The notes below the pieces were generated by a model. That model worked only from the letters and a program-made list of their open reading frames with translations, ran no database searches and was not told the origin of the DNA. DNA of 5,995 nucleotides from Bordetella parapertussis. GTDB taxonomy: Bacteria > Pseudomonadota > Gammaproteobacteria > Burkholderiales > Burkholderiaceae_B. Position 1 is the first letter of the stretch. The number at the start of each line of letters is the position of its first letter. Shown piece after piece: positions 1-5,065 of this stretch. Location: the NCBI GenBank assembly GCA_945862495.1, contig CAMAYM010000133.1, positions 1 to 5,995 on the forward strand. The letters are read 5' to 3'. The translations under genes and the position numbers were made by a program.

Positions 1-1
1 C

Positions 2-445
2 CGTAGCAAAGACCATCTGGCGTTTTACGAACAACTGTTACCACCAGGGCCTCAGGGCGCCATCACCTTGCGGGCTGTTGAATTGGAGCGGCAGGATCGG
101 ACGCTCGCGTTTAGGGCGCTCTTGATGCGCAGCGGTAAGCCGAGTAAACCGGGTGAACGGTTTAATGGTCGCTTGCAGTTTGTGGCAACAGGTATCAAAG
201 ACGGCCAAGAGGTGACCGTCGTATTGCAACCATCTCAGCGTGCCGCAAGTGCAGGAGGCGCAACGTCCCCTATAAACACGTTGGGGGCAGCGACAGAGGA
301 CCAAGATAGTCTGAAGCTAAGTTTTGATCAGTTTCAGCGTAGCCAGGGCGTGCTTGCGCTGCCCAAGGATTTTGAGCCAAGCTCTGTGGTCGTGAGTATT
401 TTGTCGGGTGAGATTGTCCTTGCTTCGCGCAAGGTTGATCTTTAA
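2..445 (+). CDS. DUF6776-like protein, C-terminal part (5' end outside window)
   Basis: The reading frame is open from the first bases of the window to a TAA at 443-445, giving 147 visible residues. A TTG at 68 could be taken as a start, but the 22 codons before it read as conserved protein (DHLAFYEQLLPPGPQGAITL), so the true start lies upstream. The visible part looks like a soluble beta-rich domain: an FYEQLLP segment, then ELERQDRTLAFRALLMRSGK, GERFNGRLQFVATG and, near the end, LSFDQFQRSQGVLALP. I recognise this pattern from memory as the DUF6776 family, which in Burkholderiales often sits just upstream of erpA. Members usually have an N-terminal membrane segment and coiled coil, which would be outside this window. 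The function is unknown. There are no cysteines or obvious catalytic motifs in the visible part. The gene is certain; the family name is moderately sure. Confidence 0.8.
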   Translation, partial: RSKDHLAFYEQLLPPGPQGAITLRAVELERQDRTLAFRALLMRSGKPSKPGERFNGRLQFVATGIKDGQEVTVVLQPSQRAASAGGATSPINTLGAATEDQDSLKLSFDQFQRSQGVLALPKDFEPSSVVVSILSGEIVLASRKVDL

Positions 446-465
446 TTTCACCCTTAGTTTGCGGT

Positions 466-490
466 ATAGTTGAGCTAATTAGTCGGGTAT
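466..490 (+). promoter_or_regulatory. Candidate type 1 IscR operator upstream of erpA
   Basis: This 25-bp site has the half-sites ATAGTTGAGC (466-475) and AGTCGGGTAT (481-490) around TAATT. Against the E. coli type 1 IscR consensus as I remember it (ATASYYGACT, then RWWWY, then AGTCRRSTAT), 22 of 25 positions match. The right half is perfect and the left half is 8 of 10. The mismatches are at 474, 475 and 476. In E. coli the [2Fe-2S] form of IscR binds type 1 sites and represses Fe-S assembly genes, erpA among the targets. The site lies 53 nt before the erpA start. Seeing the motif is direct; binding by IscR is inferred. Confidence 0.72.
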
Positions 491-500
491 CCCCGATATG
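470..500 (+). promoter_or_regulatory. Weak candidate erpA promoter overlapping the IscR-like site
   Basis: A TTGAGC (470-475) inside the operator resembles a -35 box, in the way the E. coli isc promoter overlaps its IscR site. A possible -10, GATATG (495-500), follows at 19 bp, which is longer than ideal. An alternative -10, TATAGT (465-470), is closer to consensus but has no good -35 partner. Either choice puts the operator over the polymerase contact region, so bound IscR would repress. The exact promoter cannot be fixed from sequence. Confidence 0.3.
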
Positions 501-543
501 AATTGATTGCGATAGTCGCCCTTAAGCAGGGCAGGAGCTAAAC

Positions 544-912
544 ATGAGCACATTGACCCAAACTGTCGATCTTCAGGCACCACCCACACCTATTCTTTTT
601 ACCGACTCCGCTGCAGCCAAGGTCAAAGACTTGCTGATCGAAGAAGGTAATGCCAACCTTAAATTGCGCGTTTTCGTGCAGGGTGGCGGCTGTTCTGGTT
701 TTCAGTACGGATTTACGTTTGATGAAGACGTCAACGAAGATGACACCACGTTAGAAAAAAATGGCGTCGCTTTGCTGGTGGATCCAATGAGTTTTCAGTA
801 CCTCGTCGGCGCTGAAATTGACTACAAAGAAGACATCGAAGGTTCGCAGTTTGTGATTCGCAATCCAAATGCGACCACAACGTGCGGTTGTGGTTCTTCT
901 TTCTCGGTCTAA
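544..912 (+). CDS. erpA: ErpA, A-type iron-sulfur cluster insertion protein
   Basis: ErpA is a cytosolic A-type carrier that takes Fe-S clusters from the assembly scaffold and passes them to target enzymes; in E. coli it is essential for respiration and isoprenoid synthesis. The product has 122 residues, close to the family size (E. coli about 114). All three cluster-ligand cysteines are present: Cys50 in GGGCSGFQYGF, and Cys114 and Cys116 in the C-terminal TTCGCGSSF. The fold core VDPMSFQYLVGAEIDY (79-94) is also typical. The ATG is preceded by AGGAG at 533-537 with 6 nt spacing, which fixes the start. It follows the DUF6776-like gene by 98 nt and probably has its own promoter, because an IscR-type operator lies in that gap. 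The ErpA name rather than IscA rests on overall sequence and on the absence of other isc genes nearby. Confidence 0.95.
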   Translation: MSTLTQTVDLQAPPTPILFTDSAAAKVKDLLIEEGNANLKLRVFVQGGGCSGFQYGFTFDEDVNEDDTTLEKNGVALLVDPMSFQYLVGAEIDYKEDIEGSQFVIRNPNATTTCGCGSSFSV

Positions 913-927
913 ATTAATCAGGTCAGT

Positions 928-2061
928 TTACGCAGGCCAGCACGCGCCAAGGATACGCATTCCTTTCGCGCCCGTTACAGCAGGATTCCCAGCAGGTATC
1001 CCCTGCTGGTGTGCCCAAGCAAGCCAGGCAAACGCCAGCGCTTCAACATCCTGAGTACCAATACCCTCGCTGTCTGTTGTGCGTACATCGCATGAGATAG
1101 TGCGTTGCAGGTCGGCCATCAGTGCCGTATTGCGTGCACCACCCCCACAAACCAGAATTTCTTTTGCGTCCGCGGCGTATTGTTGTATCGCGCGTGCGAC
1201 CGTTTCTGCGGTCAGTCGTCTGAGTGTGGCCTGGACGTTTTGGGCAAACGCGTTGTTTTCAGCAGCGGTTTGCCTACCACCTGTTTCAAAAGTATTTAAT
1301 TTTTCCTCAAGCCAGTCCCGATTGAATAAATCCCGCCCTGTGGATTTTGGTGCGGGCAGGGCGAACCATGGCTCTGCGTCCAGCATCGCAGCCAGTAGGG
1401 CTTCGTCGGCTTGGCCGCCAGCACCCCATGCCCCATCCTGATCAAAGGCGCGTCCAGTGTGACGAGTGCACCACATGTCCATGAGTACATTGGCCGGTCC
1501 GGTATCAAATCCGATGGGGGGTTGATGAGGACGCAGGATGGTGATGTTGGCAATGCCCCCAAGATTTAAAATCACGCGGGTGTGTGGCGCGGGGAAAATC
1601 CCAGCATGAAAAATCGGGACAAGTGGCGCACCCTGACCGCCGGCGGCAACATCGCGGCTGCGAAAGTCGGCGATGACGCTGATCCCAGTACGTTCAGCTA
1701 AGCGTGCGGGTGCGTTGAGCTGGATCGTAAAGCCACGATCAGGTCTGTGACGAACGGTTTGCCCATGCGCACCGAGTGCTGAGACTTGTTTGGGCGTCAC
1801 TTCTGCCTTGCGTAAAACCTCTTGAACGACCTGGGCATACAGGTCAGCCAAACTGTTTGCGGCCAGGGCGGCGCGTTCGAGCTCATCAGGACCGCTCTGG
1901 TTGAGCGCGAGAAGCTCAGCTTGCAGTGCGGGGGGGAACTGAGTGGCGGCGCTTGCCAGCAAAGTGGGGCGACCGGCTTGATCAAAGCGCGCCAAGACTG
2001 CATCAATGCCGTCTAGGCTCGTGCCCGACATGAGTCCTACGTAAAGAGTGTGCTCAGCCAA
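928..2061 (-). CDS. anmK: AnmK, anhydro-N-acetylmuramic acid kinase
   Basis: This cytosolic enzyme uses ATP and water to open the 1,6-anhydro ring of anhydro-MurNAc and phosphorylate it to MurNAc-6-phosphate, a step in peptidoglycan recycling before the MurQ etherase. The 377 residues match the family length (E. coli 369). Visible motifs, in order: GLMSGTSLDGID (9-20, nucleotide phosphate loop), GAHGQTVRHRP (97-107), DFRSRDVAAGGQGAPLVP (132-149), NLGGIANIT (166-174), FDTGPANVLMD (185-195) with Asp186 as the likely catalytic base, VCGGGARN (304-311) and NPAVTGA (359-365). The start is TTG (2061-2059). No ATG lies closer to the conserved N-terminus, and codons further upstream would overlap the previous stop without improving the match. 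No clear Shine-Dalgarno is seen. The gene begins 14 nt after the stop of the M23 peptidase gene, so it is probably co-transcribed and translationally coupled. It converges on erpA with a 15-nt gap. Confidence 0.95.
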   Translation of the reverse strand: MAEHTLYVGLMSGTSLDGIDAVLARFDQAGRPTLLASAATQFPPALQAELLALNQSGPDELERAALAANSLADLYAQVVQEVLRKAEVTPKQVSALGAHGQTVRHRPDRGFTIQLNAPARLAERTGISVIADFRSRDVAAGGQGAPLVPIFHAGIFPAPHTRVILNLGGIANITILRPHQPPIGFDTGPANVLMDMWCTRHTGRAFDQDGAWGAGGQADEALLAAMLDAEPWFALPAPKSTGRDLFNRDWLEEKLNTFETGGRQTAAENNAFAQNVQATLRRLTAETVARAIQQYAADAKEILVCGGGARNTALMADLQRTISCDVRTTDSEGIGTQDVEALAFAWLAWAHQQGIPAGNPAVTGAKGMRILGACWPA

Positions 2062-2075
2062 AAGAGCGCGCGCTT

Positions 2076-3527
2076 TTAGCGGCCAGCAACATTACTCGTT
2101 TCGGGAACGGCTTCCTGAAACTTGGCAAGCACTTGTAATTGCTGCTTGAAGGGGGTAACGACTTCAGCGAATTTTTCGCGATGCTCTGGCGCCAGGGGTT
2201 GAGACGTCGGCATGTTCGCAGTCGCGGTCAGCGGATCAATCGGCTTTTCGGCAACGCGGAATTCATAATGCAGGTGCGGTCCTGTTGACCAGCCTGTGGA
2301 GCCGACATAGCCAATGAGGTCACCTTGTGAAACTTTACTACCCGCCTGGAGACCTGAGGCAAAGCGGCTTTGGTGCGCGTAGAGTGTGGTGATCCTGCTG
2401 TGATGCTTGAGGATGACGGTGTTGCCATAGCCATTTCGCCAACCCACAAATTCAACAGTGCCGTCCGCCGTCGCGTAAATGGGTGTGCCGGTCGGGGCGG
2501 CATAGTCAACACCAGGATGATGGCCGGACCATGCTTGCAGACCAGGAATCTTACGCATCCCAAACGTTGAGCTGATACGGGAAAATTTGAGCGCGCTGCG
2601 TAAAAATGCACCCCGCAAGCTTTCACCCTCGAGATCGTAATAGCCACCTGTTTGGCCATCCGGACTAAACCAGACCGCATTGTGTGTTTTTTTTCCGTTT
2701 ATGAACTCGAGCGCAAGCACGCGTCCATTACCTGCAGGGCGACCGCCAATTGTGCGAGTTTCGTAAACGACACGAAATTGATCATTAGGGCGCAGACCGC
2801 GTAAAAAGTCGACTTTGCTACTCAGAATCTCGGCCATTTGCGAAGTAATGCCGTCGGGCACACCCGCAATATCCGTGGCGGCAAAGAGGGAAGAGCGAAT
2901 GGTACCGACAGCGACCTCAACGTGCGTCTCCAGAGGCTGCAGAAGCTCTTCGGCGACAAAACCAGATTTTGTGGCGGTAATCTGGAGGGTTTTGGCCATC
3001 CCTTTTCCGTTGGCGTCAGAGTTGGGGGTGTGGTAGTAGCGCACCCACAATAACTCGCCATCGTCGTTCGTTGCCGCTTGGATGGAGCGTCCAACAATCA
3101 GTTTATAGATAGAGCGTGCTTTGGACTCACGCGCGATGAAAGCCAACAGGTTGGCGTCGGAGACATCCACGCGCTTGAGTACCGTGGCGAGAGAGTCGCC
3201 AGAGCGAATACGGGTCTCAATAATATAGGGGGTTTCTTCGGTTGCTTGTTCTGCTGGTGCTGCATCAGTAGGCGCGGGTACGGGTACAACGTTAAGAACA
3301 AGCTTTTGCTCAGGTGCGGGTTCGTTAGACGCTTGGGGCTTGCCATCGGCCGCATCAACCTGCGTCGGCTTAATCACCCCCAGTGCGACCGCGCCCAAAG
3401 CCAGCAATAATGCTGCACTCACCACCACACCACGTACCATGCCCGAACGGTTTTCTTGTTGACCGGACAGCGGCAAGGCTGTCGGGGCGAAGGCGGGCTT
3501 GGTTGTCGAGTGGTTTTTAAAACGCAT
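2076..3527 (-). CDS. Membrane-anchored M23 (LytM/MepM-like) peptidoglycan endopeptidase
   Basis: This is a 483-residue zinc metallopeptidase, expected in the periplasm and tethered to the inner membrane, where it would cut peptide cross-links in peptidoglycan. Order of parts: a cytoplasmic tail (1-30) with basic residues near the membrane; one membrane helix (about 33-52, VVVSAALLLALGAVALGVI); an Ala/Pro-rich linker (about 55-100); a LysM/OapA-like segment (about 101-165, beginning YIIETRIRSGDSL); a second MepM/Csd3-like domain (about 188-310); and the M23 domain (about 320-425). Zinc ligands are His337 and Asp341 (HPGVD) and His420 (HLH, 418-420); His385 (YAHQS) and His418 complete the active site, so the enzyme looks active. 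A 58-residue tail follows. The ATG at 3527-3525 has AGGA 10 nt upstream, a modest ribosome site. Met30 is an alternative start that would leave a signal-peptide-like N-terminus, but it has no better ribosome site. The substrate bond is inferred from the family. Confidence 0.92.
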   Translation of the reverse strand: MRFKNHSTTKPAFAPTALPLSGQQENRSGMVRGVVVSAALLLALGAVALGVIKPTQVDAADGKPQASNEPAPEQKLVLNVVPVPAPTDAAPAEQATEETPYIIETRIRSGDSLATVLKRVDVSDANLLAFIARESKARSIYKLIVGRSIQAATNDDGELLWVRYYHTPNSDANGKGMAKTLQITATKSGFVAEELLQPLETHVEVAVGTIRSSLFAATDIAGVPDGITSQMAEILSSKVDFLRGLRPNDQFRVVYETRTIGGRPAGNGRVLALEFINGKKTHNAVWFSPDGQTGGYYDLEGESLRGAFLRSALKFSRISSTFGMRKIPGLQAWSGHHPGVDYAAPTGTPIYATADGTVEFVGWRNGYGNTVILKHHSRITTLYAHQSRFASGLQAGSKVSQGDLIGYVGSTGWSTGPHLHYEFRVAEKPIDPLTATANMPTSQPLAPEHREKFAEVVTPFKQQLQVLAKFQEAVPETSNVAGR

Positions 3528-3746
3528 TAGTCATTAATCCTATGTACAGCACACAGCAAAACATCTGTTCGTATAAAGCTTTCGTGTAAAACGATGCTTA
3601 AACACCACACTCATGCCGGATTTTGCGTGGCAGAGCAAGATTAGTTTGCGTATGATGTCAGTCTTGTAAAAAAGTATGTTAGCCGATTTCCAGCGATCAA
3701 ACAGCTTTTTTGTCACTTTCACCGATCAAATTGGCTTACTTCTTTT
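3528..3746. promoter_or_regulatory. Divergent promoter region between the M23 gene and tyrS
   Basis: This 219-nt AT-richer gap must hold promoters for both directions. For tyrS, TTGTCA at 3710-3715 is a possible -35, but the following sequence (TTGGCTTACTT, 3731-3741) has only a poor -10. An octamer CGATCAAA occurs twice, at 3694-3701 and 3723-3730. For the minus strand, a TTATAC-like -10 (around 3571-3576 read in reverse) lies about 45 nt before the peptidase start without a convincing -35. I see no gene, no riboswitch or T-box features (no specifier hairpin or antiterminator) and no intrinsic terminator. Confidence 0.5.
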
Positions 3747-4973
3747 ATGTTGACGTCTAAATACGCGATTACCCCTGAAGTTGAAGCTAACTTACGTATA
3801 GTTGAGCGCGGCTGCGATGAGCTGCTGGTCAAGACTGAATTTGCCCAGAAAATGGCCCGGAGTCAGGCAACAGGCGTTCCGCTGAGAGTCAAGCTGGGCT
3901 TGGATCCTACGGCACCTGATATTCACCTTGGGCACACGGTCGTACTCAATAAAATGCGCCAGTTGCAGAACCTCGGTCATACCGTCATTTTCCTGATTGG
4001 TGACTTTACCTCGATGATTGGCGATCCGTCGGGTCGCAACTCCACGCGTCCCCCCTTAACGCGTGAGCAGATTGAGGAAAATGCCCGGACCTATTACGCC
4101 CAGGCAAGCTTGGTGCTGGATCCTGCGCGTACCGAGATTCGCTATAACTCCGAATGGTGCGATCCTTTGGGCGCGCGCGGGATGATCCAGCTGGCATCCC
4201 GCTACACGGTCGCGCGCATGATGGAGCGCGATGATTTCACCAAGCGCTTTAAGTCCGGGGTGCCGATTTCGGTGCATGAGTTTTTGTATCCATTGATGCA
4301 GGGCTATGACTCGGTCGCCTTGAAATCCGATCTGGAGCTCGGTGGCACAGATCAAAAGTTCAATCTGTTGGTAGGTCGAGAGCTCCAAAAAGAATACGGC
4401 CAAGAGCCTCAGTGCATTTTGACGATGCCTTTGCTGGAGGGGACGGATGGCGTCGAAAAGATGTCCAAGTCCAAAAATAATTACATCGGAATCGGTGAGG
4501 CGCCTGAATCAATGTTTGGCAAAATCATGTCGATTTCCGACACAATGATGTGGAAATACTTTGATTTGCTGTCGTTTCGCAGCATCGAAGAGGTTGCCGC
4601 TCTGCGTGTCGAGACCGAAGCGGGTCGCAATCCTCGAGATGCGAAAGTCATGCTGGGCCAAGAAATTGTGGCCCGTTTTCACTCGCAATCTGCTGCCGAA
4701 GCTGCGTTGGCCGCGTTTGAAGCACGTTTCCGTGACGGCGCAGTGCCAGAAAATATGCCTGAAGTCACCGTTGCTGGGGCTCCGGTGGGCATTCTAAAGC
4801 TGCTGAGAGAAGCGGGGCTGGTGGCTTCTGGTGCCGAAGCGCAGCGCAACGTCGAGCAAGGTGGTGTGCGGGTGGATGGTGATCGGGTCGAGGACAAAGC
4901 CTTGCAGCTTGGGGCTGGCACCTATGTGGTCCAGGTCGGTAAGCGTAAGTTTGCCCGCGTGACGGTGGCTTGA
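3747..4973 (+). CDS. tyrS: TyrS, tyrosyl-tRNA synthetase (KMSKS type)
   Basis: This class I aminoacyl-tRNA synthetase joins tyrosine to tRNA-Tyr in the cytosol. It has 408 residues. Visible signatures: GLDPTAPDIHLGH (51-63), where HLGH is the HIGH motif; FLIGDFTSMIGDPSGRN (82-98); YPLMQGYDSV (181-190) and LGGTDQKFNLLVGR (198-211) in the tyrosine pocket; and EKMSKSKNN (237-245). A canonical KMSKS places it with the TyrZ-like branch common in many Gram-negatives, not with the E. coli TyrS branch, whose loop is KFGKT. Residues about 347-405 form an S4-type RNA-binding domain (ILKLLREAGLV, NVEQGGVRVDGDRV). The ATG at 3747 fits the family N-terminus (EVEANLRIVERGCDELL from residue 11); the next codon is TTG, and no start exists further upstream in frame for at least 40 nt. 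There is no Shine-Dalgarno before it. It is divergent from the M23 gene and followed by glyA in the same direction. Confidence 0.96.
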   Translation: MLTSKYAITPEVEANLRIVERGCDELLVKTEFAQKMARSQATGVPLRVKLGLDPTAPDIHLGHTVVLNKMRQLQNLGHTVIFLIGDFTSMIGDPSGRNSTRPPLTREQIEENARTYYAQASLVLDPARTEIRYNSEWCDPLGARGMIQLASRYTVARMMERDDFTKRFKSGVPISVHEFLYPLMQGYDSVALKSDLELGGTDQKFNLLVGRELQKEYGQEPQCILTMPLLEGTDGVEKMSKSKNNYIGIGEAPESMFGKIMSISDTMMWKYFDLLSFRSIEEVAALRVETEAGRNPRDAKVMLGQEIVARFHSQSAAEAALAAFEARFRDGAVPENMPEVTVAGAPVGILKLLREAGLVASGAEAQRNVEQGGVRVDGDRVEDKALQLGAGTYVVQVGKRKFARVTVA

Positions 4974-4984
4974 GCTATCCCTAA

Positions 4985-5015
4985 GCGCCTTGAGCCTTTA
5001 ATAGAAGCAAGGCGC
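4985..5015 (+). other. Perfect 8-bp inverted repeat between tyrS and glyA
   Basis: GCGCCTTG (4985-4992) and CAAGGCGC (5008-5015) pair perfectly around a 15-nt loop, starting 11 nt after the tyrS stop. The loop can add a short CTT/AAG pair (4996-4998 with 5005-5007). No run of T follows on either strand, so it is not a classic intrinsic terminator. It could protect the 3' end of the tyrS message, act as a weak terminator, or be a protein site in the glyA promoter region. Confidence 0.5.
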
Positions 5016-5017
5016 AG

Positions 5018-5023
5018 TACACT
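5018..5023 (+). promoter_or_regulatory. Candidate -10 box of the glyA promoter
   Basis: TACACT matches four of six positions of TATAAT and lies 42 nt before the glyA ATG, giving a leader of about 35 nt with a good ribosome site. The -35 is unclear: TTTAAT (4997-5002) is 15 nt away and TTGAGC (4990-4995) is 22 nt away. Both lie inside the inverted repeat. This is a weak call. Confidence 0.3.
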
Positions 5024-5065
5024 AGCATCATTCAAATTTCGCAGTTTCATTTCGTCAGGATTCCT

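Noticed and set aside
68..445. TTG at 68 as the start of the first gene
   Set aside because: The frame is open to the window edge, and the upstream codons encode a conserved-looking segment (FYEQLLPPGPQGAI), so the gene is a 5' partial, not a 125-residue protein.
509..532. Two short hairpins just before the erpA ribosome site (GCGA/TCGC at 509-519; GCCC/GGGC at 518-532)
   Set aside because: The stems are only 4 bp, overlap each other and are common by chance. I see no riboswitch-like architecture.
2228..2680. 150-residue open frame on the minus strand inside the M23 gene
   Set aside because: It is an alternate frame of the same strand across the conserved peptidase domain. It has low-complexity, Arg/Pro/Ser-rich content and no recognisable domain, so it is a shadow of the real gene.
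3517..3534. Five-codon open frame (ATG at 3534-3532, ends TAA) overlapping the M23 start
   Set aside because: It is out of frame, and the AGGA is only 3 nt from this ATG, too close for good initiation. There is no evidence of a real upstream ORF, though it could in principle affect initiation.
3528..3746. T-box or other tRNA-sensing leader for tyrS
   Set aside because: No specifier stem, conserved T-box sequence or terminator/antiterminator pair is present, and T-box control is rare in proteobacteria.
4056..4403. 115-residue open frame antisense to tyrS
   Set aside because: It lies fully inside the conserved catalytic part of tyrS, matches no family I recognise and has no upstream signals.
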